Positions 50,610 to 60,584 of a DNA stretch of 64,000 bases are shown here, one piece after another; within the stretch, counting starts at the first letter, position 1; each line of letters opens with the position of its first letter. The notes under the pieces were generated by a model that saw nothing but the letters and a program-made list of their open reading frames with translations, did not search any database and was not told where the DNA came from. The position numbers and the translations under genes are program-made. The DNA is from Sphingomonas xanthus. Lineage in GTDB: Bacteria > Pseudomonadota > Alphaproteobacteria > Sphingomonadales > Sphingomonadaceae. Where the stretch lies: NCBI RefSeq assembly GCF_007998985.1, contig NZ_CP041659.1:2044001-2108000 (forward strand), read 5' to 3'.

Positions 50610-51089
50610 TTATGCGCCCACCTTGTTCTTGCGGTTCATCGACGCGACGTCGAGAAGTTCGGGGTTCTGGCCGCCGTGCGGATGCTCGGTGCCGTTATAG
50701 AGGTGCAGCGCGCGCATCTGGTCACGGCCAAGCGGACCGCGCGGGATCATGCGCTCCACGGCCTTCTCCAGGATACGTTCCGGGAAACGGCCCTCGAGGA
50801 TCTTGCCCGCGGGCACTTCCTTCAAGCCGCCGGCATAGCCGGTGTGCTTGTAGTAGATCTTGTCCTTGAGCTTCTTGCCGGTGAACCGCACCTTGTCCGC
50901 ATTGATGACGACGACATGGTCGCCGCAATCGACGTGGGGGGTGAAGCTCGGCTTATGCTTGCCGCGCAGGATGTTGGCGATGATCGTCGCCACGCGGCCG
51001 ACCACCAGATTTTCGGCATCGATCAGATGCCACTTCTTCACCACCTCGGCCGGCTTCGCCGACTTGGTGGTCTTCATCAGCGCCTTCAT
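50610..51089 (-). CDS. rplM: 50S ribosomal protein L13
   Basis: Early-assembly ribosomal protein uL13. The 159-residue product has [27 protein letters not shown] (given in parts), [16 protein letters not shown] and MIPRGPLGR. It starts at ATG 51089 with AAGAGG upstream; an ATG at 51077 is also possible. It is the first gene of the rplM-rpsI operon, with a candidate promoter just upstream. Confidence 0.97.
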   Translation of the reverse strand: MKALMKTTKSAKPAEVVKKWHLIDAENLVVGRVATIIANILRGKHKPSFTPHVDCGDHVVVINADKVRFTGKKLKDKIYYKHTGYAGGLKEVPAGKILEGRFPERILEKAVERMIPRGPLGRDQMRALHLYNGTEHPHGGQNPELLDVASMNRKNKVGA

Positions 51090-51150
51090 GGGCTGCGACC
51101 TCTTCTTGAAACAGGAAAACGCCACCTTGACGGCAGCGCTTGTGCGCGGC

Positions 51151-51179
51151 CTAATCGCGGCGAACGGGTAGAAAGTCAA
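51151..51179 (-). promoter_or_regulatory. Candidate promoter of rplM-rpsI
   Basis: On the minus strand TTGACT is followed after 17 bases by GATTAG, about 62 bases before the rplM ATG. The -35 is good; the -10 matches only in part. Confidence 0.45.
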
Positions 51180-51219
51180 GCAAAAGCGGGGCTTTGTCGA
51201 CGGGTAATATAATACCGGG

Positions 51220-54200
51220 TTATCGTTGGGAGGCTGAAACTCCATCCAGGATTTCACGAACGCGAAATGCCAGGTCGGAATAGCCAAACGGCTTGGTTAT
51301 CAGCTCGACGCCCGGATCGAGGCGGCCATGGTGGAAGATGGCATTGCGTGCATAGCCGGTGGTAAACAGGGTCTTCAGTTTCGGCCGCAACTTCCTGGCT
51401 TCGCGGTCAATATCTGCGCCGCTCATGCCGCCCGGAAGAACAACGTCGGTAAACAGGAGGTCGATCGATTCCCCTTTCTGTTCGATCAGGCGCAGGGCGG
51501 AGGGCCCGTCATGCGCCTCAAGCACACGGTACCCCAGTTCGCGCAGGACCTGCACCGAATAGGCGCGGACATCGTCATCGTCTTCGCAGACAAGGATGGT
51601 TTCATCGCCATTGCCGGCCGAAGCGCCGATGGCATCTTCGACTTCGTCCTCGGGGACCGCGCCCATCAGTCGGGGCAGGTACATCTTGACCGTCGTGCCT
51701 TCGTCCGGCTCGGAATAGATGCGGAAATGGCCGCCAGATTGTTTGACGAAGCCGTAGACCATCGACAGGCCCAGACCAGTGCCCCGGCCGACCTCCTTGG
51801 TCGTGAAAAAGGGTTCGATGGCCTTGGAAAGCGTCTCCGGATCCATCCCGCTGCCCGTGTCCGAAATGCAGATGACCACATATTGGCCCGGCGAAATTTC
51901 CGGATGCCGTGACGTATATTGATGGTCGAGATGGGTGTTCTGGGTCTCGATCGTCAGCTTGCCGCCATCGGGCATCGCGTCCCTGGCGTTGACCGCCAGG
52001 TTGATGATCGCGTTTTCGAACTGGTTCGGGTCGACCTCGATCGGCCACACCCGCGGAGCTAGGACGGTCTCGACTTCAACCGTTTCACCCAAAGTGCGAT
52101 GCAACAGGTCGGACATCGCGGCGACGAGGCGGTTGATGTCGGTGGGGCGGGGCGATAGCGGTTGGCGCCGCGAAAAAGCCAGCAGGCGCTGGGTCAGCGT
52201 CGCGGCCCGGGCGGCGCCCGCCAGGGCATTCTCGGCTGCACGCTTCAGCCGCGCCGCATCCTCGGGCAATTGGCGCTTCAACAGGTCGATGTTGCCGGTC
52301 ACGACCTGAAGCAGATTGTTGAAGTCGTGGGCAATGCCACCTGTAAGTTGGCCCAGCGTTTCCATTTTTTGGGCCTGGCGCAGGGCTTCCTCGGCTTCGC
52401 TTCGCCGGGCGATTTCCTCGCTGACCCGCTGTTCGAGCGTCTCGTTGAGCAGCTTCAGCGCGTCTTCGGCCTTGGCGCGTTCCGCCAACTCTGCATTGAG
52501 CGAGCGATACAGGCGGGCATTGTCGATGCCGATTGCGGCTTGGGCGGCGATGCCTGTCATCAGTTCTTCGTGCCGCTGCGTGAATTTGCCGGTTTCGGGA
52601 TGGCCGAAGAACAGGCCGCCGATGACTTCGCCGTCCCGTCCAACGACCGGGACTGCGAGGTAGGACCGGACCGGCAAATGGCCCTTGGGCATTCCTTTAT
52701 GCGGCGCGTTCTTGGCGTAGCGGGGGTCGGCGGTGATGTCGTCCGAACGGATCGTCCCTTCGCCTTCAAAGGTCGGCCTGAACACCGGCGTTGGCCGGGG
52801 CATCCCGAAATTCTCGAAGTCCGACCGTTTCGCCCCCGACAGTGTATACAGGAGCAGCCGCTCGCCCGCGGCATCGATCATGTTGTAGAAGAACGCCCCG
52901 AACTTGGCGCCAGTCAGCTCGACCCCGGCATCGGTCACCAGCTGGACCAGCTTTTCAAGGTCAAGCTCGGCAGCCAGGGCCGACCCGGTACGGTTGAGCG
53001 TTTCAAGCCGCCGGCTTTCCGCGACGAGCGCATTTTCGGCTTTTTTCCGCTCGGTCAGGTCGACGATCGTGCAACTGGCCCCGACCTGCTCCCCGTCGGA
53101 AATGATCGGCGCCACCCAATATTCGACGGGAACGGCGCTTCCGTCCTGGCGGAAAAACACCTCGTCGGGAACATGCGCTACCTTCCCGGTGCTGGCGCAC
53201 TGGTAGATGGGGCATTCGGTGACGGGATAGGGACTTCCGTCCGGGTGAGTGTGATGGATCAGGTCGTGCAGCTTGCGCCCCAGGACCTCGGATTCGTCCT
53301 TGAAGCCCATCATATCGAGGAAACCCTGGCTGACCAAGGTGGTGTGGCCTTCGCGGTCCACCACGTACAGCCCGCCCGGTGCCGAAGCCAGGACCAGGCT
53401 TAACCGGTCGCTGTTGGCGCGAAACTCGGCCTTGCGCCGGATATCCTCGGCAATGTTGCGCGCCTCGATGATCGTGCCAATGGGCTTTCCCTGGTCATCG
53501 CGGACCGGCGACGCGGTGAAGGCGACCGGATAGAAATGGCCATCCTTGTGGACGAACATTTCTTCGCCGCTAACCTGGTTTTCCTCGGGAAAGGCGCGAT
53601 CGATCGGGCATTCTTCCAACGGAAAATGGGTGCCGTCGGGGTGGGTGTGGTGGATGACATCATGGAGCGGACGCCCCTGGGTCTCTTCGAACTTGTAGCC
53701 GGTTAGGACTTCGGCAGCGCGGTTCATGAAGACACAATGTTGACGATGATCCATCATGAACAACGCCATTTCGGTGTTGTTGATGATGGCATCGAGCCGG
53801 CGACTGGTCTCTCGAAGCGCCTCGGTTGCTTCTTTTCGGACAGTTATGTCCCTCAGTCCACCGACATACCGCCAAGGATTGCCGTCCTCGTCCAATACCA
53901 GCGTTGCGTCGTTGGCGACCCAACGGATAGCGCCGTCGGGTCGGACGATCCGATACTCATGCTGGAAGGCAACTTGCTCTGTAACGGCTTTTTCGAAAGC
54001 TGCGAGGGTCTCCTCACGATCTTCTGGATGAATGAGTTCGCTAGAGCGGTCGAGTGTGATCGTTACATGAGGGGGCAAGCCCATGATCTCGTAATATTCG
54101 TCCGAGCAGACCGCCCTATCGCGCTGGAGATCATAGTCGAAGCTTCCGACCCCGCTGACCTTCTGGATCAGCTGGAGCCTGGCTTCGCCTGCGCGCACTT

Positions 54201-54678
54201 TCTCTTCGGCTTCGACCTGCGCCGAAATTTCAGTGTTCATGCCGAACCAGCGGACCACAGCGCCGCTGGTGTCGCGTACCGGCTGCACTCGCGTCAGGAA
54301 AGGACGAAAAATCCCGTCCGCCCCGCGAAGGGGAAAGGTCATCTCGAATGGTTCGCCCGAGGCGATCGATCGCTGCCATCGTTCCATGACAGCCGGCAAT
54401 CGTTCCGGATCATGGACCGAACGCCACCCCCAGCCTTCCATCTCCTCGGGCGTGGAGCCGCAATATTCATGCCAGCGGCGGTTGTACCAGACGATGTAGC
54501 CGTCGCCGTTGGCGATCCAGCAGAGAGTGGGAATATTGTCGGCAAGCAGCCTGAAGCTTTGCTCGTCGGGGATGCCGGCTGGCAATTCTGGGAGGATGTC
54601 CTCCACCACCGGAGCGCCTTGCCAGAAGTCCCAACCGAGATCGCCGTGCGATTCTGCCTGCGGGTCTACCGTTTCCAA
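51220..54678 (-). CDS. Hybrid sensor histidine kinase with four PAS domains, GAF and receiver
   Basis: A 1152-residue cytoplasmic sensor with no membrane helix. Domains in order: PAS1 (about 37-150), PAS2 (160-285), PAS3 (290-410), PAS4 (415-540), GAF (555-720), coiled coil, HisKA with His784 in [13 protein letters not shown], HATPase_c, and a receiver with Asp1078 in [12 protein letters not shown]3 and PAS4 share a HHTHPDG...ECPI motif. It starts at TTG 54678 with GGAG seven bases upstream; no in-frame ATG is near. Phosphoryl transfer would run His784 to Asp1078. The signal and output are unknown, and no separate regulator gene is adjacent. Confidence 0.92.
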   Translation of the reverse strand: METVDPQAESHGDLGWDFWQGAPVVEDILPELPAGIPDEQSFRLLADNIPTLCWIANGDGYIVWYNRRWHEYCGSTPEEMEGWGWRSVHDPERLPAVMERWQRSIASGEPFEMTFPLRGADGIFRPFLTRVQPVRDTSGAVVRWFGMNTEISAQVEAEEKVRAGEARLQLIQKVSGVGSFDYDLQRDRAVCSDEYYEIMGLPPHVTITLDRSSELIHPEDREETLAAFEKAVTEQVAFQHEYRIVRPDGAIRWVANDATLVLDEDGNPWRYVGGLRDITVRKEATEALRETSRRLDAIINNTEMALFMMDHRQHCVFMNRAAEVLTGYKFEETQGRPLHDVIHHTHPDGTHFPLEECPIDRAFPEENQVSGEEMFVHKDGHFYPVAFTASPVRDDQGKPIGTIIEARNIAEDIRRKAEFRANSDRLSLVLASAPGGLYVVDREGHTTLVSQGFLDMMGFKDESEVLGRKLHDLIHHTHPDGSPYPVTECPIYQCASTGKVAHVPDEVFFRQDGSAVPVEYWVAPIISDGEQVGASCTIVDLTERKKAENALVAESRRLETLNRTGSALAAELDLEKLVQLVTDAGVELTGAKFGAFFYNMIDAAGERLLLYTLSGAKRSDFENFGMPRPTPVFRPTFEGEGTIRSDDITADPRYAKNAPHKGMPKGHLPVRSYLAVPVVGRDGEVIGGLFFGHPETGKFTQRHEELMTGIAAQAAIGIDNARLYRSLNAELAERAKAEDALKLLNETLEQRVSEEIARRSEAEEALRQAQKMETLGQLTGGIAHDFNNLLQVVTGNIDLLKRQLPEDAARLKRAAENALAGAARAATLTQRLLAFSRRQPLSPRPTDINRLVAAMSDLLHRTLGETVEVETVLAPRVWPIEVDPNQFENAIINLAVNARDAMPDGGKLTIETQNTHLDHQYTSRHPEISPGQYVVICISDTGSGMDPETLSKAIEPFFTTKEVGRGTGLGLSMVYGFVKQSGGHFRIYSEPDEGTTVKMYLPRLMGAVPEDEVEDAIGASAGNGDETILVCEDDDDVRAYSVQVLRELGYRVLEAHDGPSALRLIEQKGESIDLLFTDVVLPGGMSGADIDREARKLRPKLKTLFTTGYARNAIFHHGRLDPGVELITKPFGYSDLAFRVREILDGVSASQR

Positions 54679-54736
54679 CTCATTACTCCGGATCCCCCAG
54701 TGACGCCGCTCGGTGATTTATTATTTCGGCGCGCTA

Positions 54737-55081
54737 TCAATGCGTCTGTCCATTACCTTGTTCCACTGAGGTCCCGATTTCCCTCTCGATCCAGCGCGCA
54801 TATGAATCATCGATCCGCTCGATCGGCCAGACCATGATTGCCGGGACCTCGTAGCTGTGAAGCTCCGCGATTCTCACGATTAGCGCGTCGGCATGCGCGT
54901 CGGTGGTCTTGAACAGCGCCGGACATTCGGTCGCCTCTTCGATTGCACCCTCCCATCGGTATATGGACTGGCAGGGCCCAAGCACGTTGACGCAGGCCGC
55001 CAGCTTTTCCTCGACCATTAGCCTGCCGATGCGCTTTGCCTCCTCCGCGTCGGCGAAAACTGCATAGACCGAGACGATCAT
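54737..55081 (-). CDS. cutA: Divalent cation tolerance protein CutA
   Basis: A 114-residue trimeric PII-like protein of uncertain role, historically linked to copper tolerance. Typical motifs are KLAACVNVLGP, IYRWEGAIEEATECPALFKT and HSYEVPAIMVWPI. It overlaps the ctaA stop by 4 bases (same strand), so the two are translationally coupled. Confidence 0.95.
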   Translation of the reverse strand: MIVSVYAVFADAEEAKRIGRLMVEEKLAACVNVLGPCQSIYRWEGAIEEATECPALFKTTDAHADALIVRIAELHSYEVPAIMVWPIERIDDSYARWIEREIGTSVEQGNGQTH

Positions 55082-56130
55082 GACCGTTGCCCCGCTACAT
55101 GGACTCCCCAGGCAACGCTGGCGACAAGGAGCGCACCTACCGCCTGGTGGAGCACCGCCAGGGCGATGTTCATCCCTGTCATGACCGTAGCGATGCCGAG
55201 CAGGACTTGGGTTCCAAAGACGATATGGATCGTTCGGGAGGCGCGCGCGCTGAGCGGCTTCAGCCTTCGCGCGAAGATGACCAGTGCCAGGACCAGCACG
55301 AAGGCCCACCAGCGGTGGAGGAAATGCAGCAGGAACGGGTCATGCGTCAGGGCAAAGCCGACGCCCTGGCTCCAGTCGATGCCGTCGGGAACCAGCCTCC
55401 CCTGCATCAGCGGCCAATCGCTGGCCACATAGCCCGCGTCCAGCCCCGCGACCCAGGCGCCAAGCAACAGTTGGACGAACAGGACGGCCGAGGTGATGGC
55501 GCCGGGACGGGTGATCCTGGCGAACCGCTTCTCGCCGGTCCTCGCCAACTGCCGCAGGTCAAGCGCGGTCCAGATCAGCGCGGCTATGATGAACAGCGCG
55601 AGCAAGAGGTGGGCTGACAGGCGAAAATGGCTGACGTCGGTCCGGTCAACGAGGCCCGACTGAACCATGAACCATCCAAGGAAACCCTGCGCAGCGCCAA
55701 GCAGCAGCAGGCCGGCCAGCCGACCGCCAAAGCCCTCGGGGATCGAGCGCCTGACCGCGAACCACAGGAGGGGGAGGGCGAAGGCAAGCCCGATCACCCG
55801 GCCGATCAGCCGGTGGAACCATTCCCAGAAGAATATGAATTTGAACGCCGCCAGGTCCATCCCGGCGGGACCGTTGATTTCGATATATTCGGGGGTCTGG
55901 CGGTAAAGGTCGAAGGCGCTCTGCCAATCGGCATCGGAAAGGGGCGGGATGGCGCCCTTGATCGGGTCCCAAACGGTGATGCTGAGCCCGCTTTCAGTGA
56001 GCCGGGTGATGCCGCCGACGACCACGGTCAGAAACACCAGCCCCGCGACGATGAACAGCCAGTTGGAGATGGCGACCGGTCGGATGGGGCGTGAAGCGGT
56101 TGTTGGCCTGTCGGCGATGGCTGAGTTCAT
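55078..56130 (-). CDS. ctaA: Heme A synthase (CtaA/Cox15)
   Basis: Oxidises heme O to heme A for aa3-type cytochrome oxidase. The 350-residue product has eight predicted transmembrane helices and conserved segments GGITRLTESGLSITVWDPIKG, EWFHRLIGRVIG and VHFLHRWWAF-like (LLHFLHRWWAF) with heme-binding His. I start at MNSAIADRP; an upstream open frame shows no conservation. It is divergent from merC with 102 bases between. Confidence 0.96.
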   Translation of the reverse strand: MNSAIADRPTTASRPIRPVAISNWLFIVAGLVFLTVVVGGITRLTESGLSITVWDPIKGAIPPLSDADWQSAFDLYRQTPEYIEINGPAGMDLAAFKFIFFWEWFHRLIGRVIGLAFALPLLWFAVRRSIPEGFGGRLAGLLLLGAAQGFLGWFMVQSGLVDRTDVSHFRLSAHLLLALFIIAALIWTALDLRQLARTGEKRFARITRPGAITSAVLFVQLLLGAWVAGLDAGYVASDWPLMQGRLVPDGIDWSQGVGFALTHDPFLLHFLHRWWAFVLVLALVIFARRLKPLSARASRTIHIVFGTQVLLGIATVMTGMNIALAVLHQAVGALLVASVAWGVHVAGQRS

Positions 56131-56190
56131 GACGCGGCGCGATATGGAACGGCGGAGCCGGCTTGCCAACACCCGCGTCAAACGTGCAAT

Positions 56191-56207
56191 GTGATGTTGT
56201 AACTTTA
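56191..56207. promoter_or_regulatory. Possible Zur operator between ctaA and merC
   Basis: GTGATGTTGTAACTTTA resembles the alphaproteobacterial Zur inverted repeat (TGTTAT-type arms around ATAACA), but the right arm is imperfect. It lies 26 bases upstream of merC, which precedes the Zur-like gene. Weak evidence from sequence alone. Confidence 0.3.
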
Positions 56208-56232
56208 GATCGGGTACGTTATATCCTTCGCC

Positions 56233-56601
56233 ATGTCGCCGCTTGCAGTTCCGACCCATCGCCTGGACCGGATGGCCATTGGCCTTTCCGGGCTTTGCGT
56301 CGTGCATTGCGTGGCAAGCGCGGTGCTTCTTGCCCTGCTAGCCAGTGCCGGGAGCATTGTCGGCGCCCACTGGATTCACGAAGTCGGCCTGTCGCTGGCG
56401 ATGGTCATGGGCGTCATCGCGCTCGGCCGCGGGATCAGGGAGCATGGATTTGCGATGCCTAGCGCGATCGGCGGCCTTGGCCTTGGGGTCATGGCCGGCG
56501 CGCTGACTTTGCCCCATGACGGAAGCGAAGCGCTCTATACCGTGGTCGGGGTCGCGATCCTGGCGCTGGGCCATCGCCTCAACCACATTGCCAGTGAGTA
56601 G
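56233..56601 (+). CDS. MerC-domain membrane protein
   Basis: A 122-residue protein with four transmembrane segments. The Cys pair in GLSGLCVVHC (Cys22, Cys26) at the end of the first helix matches the MerC family. Classic MerC imports Hg(II), but no merA or merR is near. Next to a Zur-like regulator a role in zinc or other soft-metal transport is more likely here; that is inference. Confidence 0.85.
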   Translation: MSPLAVPTHRLDRMAIGLSGLCVVHCVASAVLLALLASAGSIVGAHWIHEVGLSLAMVMGVIALGRGIREHGFAMPSAIGGLGLGVMAGALTLPHDGSEALYTVVGVAILALGHRLNHIASE

Positions 56602-56647
56602 GTGATCGCCGCTTGCGGCTTTGCTCGGGCAGGCTTATCTTTTTTCC

Positions 56648-57106
56648 ATGTCGGGACATTCTCACCAGCTTCATGAAGGTTCGTCGCTGCGCGACGCGGC
56701 AGCGCGGCGCATGGCGGAGCGGGGCGAGCAATGGACCGATATGCGGGCGGCAATCTTCGATGCGCTCGCCAGCTTCGACAAGCCGGCCTCCGCCTATGAT
56801 ATCGCCGAAGCGGTATCGGGCGCTCGAGGGAAGAGGGTTGCCGCCAACAGCGTCTATCGCATCCTCGACCTGTTCGTTGGCGCCAATCTGGCGCGACGGG
56901 TCGAGAGCGCTAACGCCTATGTCGCGAACCAGCATCCCGGCTGCCTTCACGATTGCATCTTCCTGATCTGCGACAATTGCGGGCAGGCGACCCACATAGA
57001 CGACGACAAATTGTCCGGCGGCGTGCGTGATGCTGCCGAACATGCCGGATTCGCCGAGGTGCGGCCGGTCATCGAAGTGCGTGGCCGGTGCGGAGAATGC
57101 AGCTAA
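56648..57106 (+). CDS. Fur-family regulator, probably Zur
   Basis: A 152-residue transcriptional regulator. A winged-helix domain (about 20-85, AAARRMAERGEQWTDMRAAIFDALASFDKPASAYDI in part) is followed by a metal-binding domain with NQHPGCLHDCIFLICDNCGQ and a C-terminal CGEC. The two CxxC pairs form the structural zinc site of Fur/Zur. Context with merC suggests zinc sensing; Fur or PerR identity is not excluded. The start is the ATG at 56648. Confidence 0.85.
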   Translation: MSGHSHQLHEGSSLRDAAARRMAERGEQWTDMRAAIFDALASFDKPASAYDIAEAVSGARGKRVAANSVYRILDLFVGANLARRVESANAYVANQHPGCLHDCIFLICDNCGQATHIDDDKLSGGVRDAAEHAGFAEVRPVIEVRGRCGECS

Positions 57107-57148
57107 ACGCTGGATAAGGTGCGGCTAACGGTTTAGGGCTAATTCCCT

Positions 57149-59077
57149 ATGTCCGAACGTCCCGATACGCCGCTGCTCGACCAGGTTCATTTTCCCGCTG
57201 ACATCCGGGCCTTGTCCAAGGACAAGTTGCGCCAACTGTCCGACGAACTCCGCTCCGAGATGATTTCCGCGGTTTCGACCTCGGGCGGGCACCTTGGATC
57301 GGGGCTTGGGGTGGTCGAGCTGACGGTCGCGATCCACCATGTCTTCGACACGCCCGACGACAAGCTGATCTGGGACGTTGGTCACCAATGCTACCCGCAC
57401 AAGATCGTCACCGGCCGGCGCGACCGGATCCGCTCCATCCGCCAGGCAGGGGGGCTGAGCGGCTTCACCAAGCGGGCGGAAAGCGAATATGACCCCTTTG
57501 GCGCGGCGCACAGCTCAACCAGCATTTCCGCGGCGCTTGGCTTTGCGATATCCAATAAGCTCGCGGGTCAGCCCGGCCGGGCCATCGCGGTGATCGGCGA
57601 CGGCGCGATGAGCGCCGGCATGGCCTATGAGGCGATGAACAACGCCGAGGCAGCGGGCAACCGACTGATCGTCATTCTCAACGATAATGACATGTCGATT
57701 GCGCCGCCGGTCGGCGCGCTTCGCAATTCGCTCGCGCGGCTTGTGAGTTCGGGCAAATATCTGACCCCGCGCGGCCTTGCCGCCAAGCTGGCACGCAAGA
57801 TGCCGGATCCGGTGCAGCGCTGGGCCGAACAGACCGAGGAATATCTGCGAGGCTGGGTCACTGGCGGGACGTTGTTCGAGGAACTGGGCTTCTATTACGT
57901 CGGTCCGGTCGACGGCCATAACGTTGAAGCGCTCGTCGAAGTGCTGGAAAATGTCCGCGATGCCGACGTCGGCCCGATGCTGGTCCATGTCGTCACTCAG
58001 AAAGGCAAGGGCTATGGCCCGGCCGAGGACAGCGCCGACAAATATCATGGCGTCGTCAAGTTCGACATCGTATCGGGCAAGCAGGACAAGGGCCCGGGCG
58101 GCGGACCCCCGGCCTATACCGCGGTCTTCGCCGACGCCTTGAAGGCAGAGATGGAGCGCGACGAGAAGATCGTTGCGATCACGGCGGCAATGCCGTCGGG
58201 CACCGGTCTCGACAAGGTCCAGGCGACTTTCCCCGACCGCACCTTCGACGTCGGAATTGCCGAGCAGCATGCGGTCACCTTCGCCGCCGGCCTTGCTGCG
58301 CAAGGACACCGCCCGTTCTGCGCCATTTACTCGACCTTCTTGCAGCGCGCTTACGACCAGGTGGTCCATGACGTCGCCATCCAGAATTTGCCGGTTCGAT
58401 TCGCGATGGATCGCGCCGGCTTGGTCGGGGCGGATGGCTGCACTCACGCCGGCAGCTTTGACCTGGCCTATCTATGCACCCTGCCGAACCTTGTGGTGAT
58501 GGCGGCAGCCGACGAGGCCGAACTGGTCCATATGGTTCATACCATGGCGCTTTATGACGGCGGCCCGATCGCGGTGCGTTATCCCCGCGGAAATGGGCGC
58601 GGCGTGGACATGCCGACCAGCCCCGAACGGCTGGAGATAGGCAAGGGTCGTATCGTCCGCGAAGGCAAGAAGGTCGCAATCTTGTCGCTCGGCACCCGCC
58701 TCGAAGAGGCAGAAAAGGCCGCCGACATGCTCGAGGCCAAGGGCCTCTCAACGACCGTCGCCGATCTGCGCTTCGCGAAGCCGCTCGACGAGGAATTGAT
58801 CCGCAAGTTGCTGACGACCCATGAGGTTGCGGTAACGGTCGAGGAGGCCGCGGTTGGGGGCTTTGGCGCGCACGTGCTCACGCTTGCCAGCGACGAGGGA
58901 CTGATCGATGCCGGCCTGAAGCTTCGTACCATGCGCCTGCCCGACAGCTTCCAGGATCAGAACGCGCCCGCCAAACAATATGATGAGGCCCGGCTCAACG
59001 CGCCCCACATCGTCGAGACGGTCCTCAAGGCGTTGCGCCGTAACCATGTCGATGCTGACGCGGGAGCGATCGCCTGA
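57149..59077 (+). CDS. dxs: 1-deoxy-D-xylulose-5-phosphate synthase
   Basis: First enzyme of the MEP isoprenoid pathway, joining pyruvate and glyceraldehyde 3-phosphate with thiamine diphosphate. The 642-residue product has the TPP motif [18 protein letters not shown] (in part), the HGVVKFD region, the catalytic Glu in [24 protein letters not shown] and a transketolase C domain. It follows the Zur-like gene by 42 bases and may supply carotenoid and ubiquinone precursors. Confidence 0.98.
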   Translation: MSERPDTPLLDQVHFPADIRALSKDKLRQLSDELRSEMISAVSTSGGHLGSGLGVVELTVAIHHVFDTPDDKLIWDVGHQCYPHKIVTGRRDRIRSIRQAGGLSGFTKRAESEYDPFGAAHSSTSISAALGFAISNKLAGQPGRAIAVIGDGAMSAGMAYEAMNNAEAAGNRLIVILNDNDMSIAPPVGALRNSLARLVSSGKYLTPRGLAAKLARKMPDPVQRWAEQTEEYLRGWVTGGTLFEELGFYYVGPVDGHNVEALVEVLENVRDADVGPMLVHVVTQKGKGYGPAEDSADKYHGVVKFDIVSGKQDKGPGGGPPAYTAVFADALKAEMERDEKIVAITAAMPSGTGLDKVQATFPDRTFDVGIAEQHAVTFAAGLAAQGHRPFCAIYSTFLQRAYDQVVHDVAIQNLPVRFAMDRAGLVGADGCTHAGSFDLAYLCTLPNLVVMAAADEAELVHMVHTMALYDGGPIAVRYPRGNGRGVDMPTSPERLEIGKGRIVREGKKVAILSLGTRLEEAEKAADMLEAKGLSTTVADLRFAKPLDEELIRKLLTTHEVAVTVEEAAVGGFGAHVLTLASDEGLIDAGLKLRTMRLPDSFQDQNAPAKQYDEARLNAPHIVETVLKALRRNHVDADAGAIA

Positions 59078-59091
59078 CACTCGCCGACTGG

Positions 59092-59496
59092 TTGCTTTAC
59101 GGCCTGATCGGGCTGTTCATTCTATTTTTCCTGACCATGCCGATGTCGCGGCGGCGGCATCGCTGGCTATGGCGCAAGCGCGGGCAGGTCGATTTCGACC
59201 GGTTCGAGCGCGCCATGCGGAAATCGGGGGTGAGCCCGACAACCATTCGCTTCCTATGGCGCGAGCTGGAGCCCTTCTACCATGAGCCGCTGCGTCCGCT
59301 GCCCAAGGACCGGCTGGAATCGCAGATCATGATCGACCGGCCGGAGATCGAGGCGCTGATCCTCCATTTCTGGCGTTCGATGCGCGGACAGGATGCGCTG
59401 CCGTCCTTTTCCGCAGTCGGGCCCGATCCCACGGTGGCGCAGCTTGGCCGTCACCTCGACCTGATGGCCGGGTGGACCATCCGGAGTGCCGCATGA
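59092..59496 (+). CDS. Unknown single-pass membrane protein
   Basis: A protein of about 134 residues with one N-terminal transmembrane helix (LYGLIGLFILFFLTM) followed by a basic patch (SRRRHRWLWRKRG) and a soluble domain with no recognised motif. Starts are ambiguous: TTG at 59092 or a CTG at 59074 overlapping the dxs stop, which would give [11 protein letters not shown]. Its 3' end overlaps the next gene in an ATGA junction, so it belongs to the dxs-proC run. I do not recognise the family. Confidence 0.6.
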   Translation: MLYGLIGLFILFFLTMPMSRRRHRWLWRKRGQVDFDRFERAMRKSGVSPTTIRFLWRELEPFYHEPLRPLPKDRLESQIMIDRPEIEALILHFWRSMRGQDALPSFSAVGPDPTVAQLGRHLDLMAGWTIRSAA

Positions 59497-60584
59497 CCGC
59501 CTGGAAGGTCTGGGCCAAGCGGATCCTGATCGCCGTCCTCCTACTGCTCGCCATCCTGTCGTTCCTTCCACTTTGGCAGACCGACCGGTGGTGGGTTCGT
59601 CAATGGGATTATCCGCGGCTTCAGGTCGCCTGCCTCCTCGCAGCGCTGATGTTCGGACTTTGGCTGCTCGAACACAGGCGCTCGCGCACATTCTGGGCGG
59701 TTACGATCGGCTCGGGTGCCGCCCTGGCATGGCAAGTCAGTCACTTCCTCGCCTATTTTCCGCTTTACCCCAAGGAGGTGGCGAGCGCCGCCAACTGTCC
59801 TACGGCGAGCCGGGTCAAGCTGCTCAATGCCAATGTCCTATTGACCAATGATCGCATGGGCCCATTGCTGCAGCAGATCGAACGCCATGATCCGGACATC
59901 GTGCTGGTCCTCGAAGCCAATGACGAATGGGTTCGCGGGCTGGCGGGACTGCGCAATCGCTATCCCTATTGGTTGGCGGAGCCGGTTCCCAATACCTACG
60001 GGATGCTCCTTCTGTCCCGCCTGCCGATGAACGGGGGCATCCGTCACCTGGTCCAGCCGGCGGTGCCTTCGGTCAGGGCTACCGTCACCATGGCCAATGG
60101 TCAGCAATTCATCCTTCATGGCGTTCATCCCGAACCGCCCTGGCCTGGCGACGATAGCGGCGAACGCGACGCGGAACTGGTGATGGTCGGGCGTGAGGTC
60201 AGGGACGAGGGCCAGGCTGCGGTCGTGCTCGGCGATCTCAACGATGTCGCTTGGTCGCGGACGTCCCGCCTGTTCCATGAAGTGGCCGGGACCAACGATC
60301 CGCGCGTTGGCCGGGGCTTCTATCCGACGTTCAACGCCAAATATCCGCTCTTGCGCTGGCCGTTGGACCATCTGTTCGTCTCGCCGCATTTCAAGCTCGT
60401 CGACATGGCCGTCCTTCCGGATATCGGCTCGGATCATTTCCCGGTCCTGTTCAGCCTGTGCCTGGTCGGCGACGCGGACCAGCGCAAAGTCAGTCGGACC
60501 GCGCCGGCCGGGACTGAGGCCGAGGCCAGCCAGGAACTGTCGAAGGGCTTGCAAGAACGAAGCGAAGAAGACCGTGGCCAATAG
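59493..60584 (+). CDS. Endonuclease/exonuclease/phosphatase family membrane protein
   Basis: A 363-residue protein with three hydrophobic N-terminal helices (to about residue 90) and a periplasmic EEP domain. The domain has LNANVLLTNDRM, VLVLEANDEW, GDLNDVAWS and the catalytic GSDHFPVLFSL. Similar YafD/VanX-type membrane EEP proteins act on lipids or unknown phosphodiesters. It is coupled at both ends: ATGA overlap with the preceding gene and an 11-base overlap with tlyA. Confidence 0.85.
   Translation: MTAWKVWAKRILIAVLLLLAILSFLPLWQTDRWWVRQWDYPRLQVACLLAALMFGLWLLEHRRSRTFWAVTIGSGAALAWQVSHFLAYFPLYPKEVASAANCPTASRVKLLNANVLLTNDRMGPLLQQIERHDPDIVLVLEANDEWVRGLAGLRNRYPYWLAEPVPNTYGMLLLSRLPMNGGIRHLVQPAVPSVRATVTMANGQQFILHGVHPEPPWPGDDSGERDAELVMVGREVRDEGQAAVVLGDLNDVAWSRTSRLFHEVAGTNDPRVGRGFYPTFNAKYPLLRWPLDHLFVSPHFKLVDMAVLPDIGSDHFPVLFSLCLVGDADQRKVSRTAPAGTEAEASQELSKGLQERSEEDRGQ

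Noticed and set aside
52162..53403. Long open frame antisense to the hybrid kinase
   Set aside because: The kinase domains are unmistakable on the minus strand; the antisense product has no recognisable features.
56233..56601. Mercury-resistance operon
   Set aside because: Only a MerC-domain gene is present; there is no merA, merR, merT or merP, and a Zur-like gene is adjacent.
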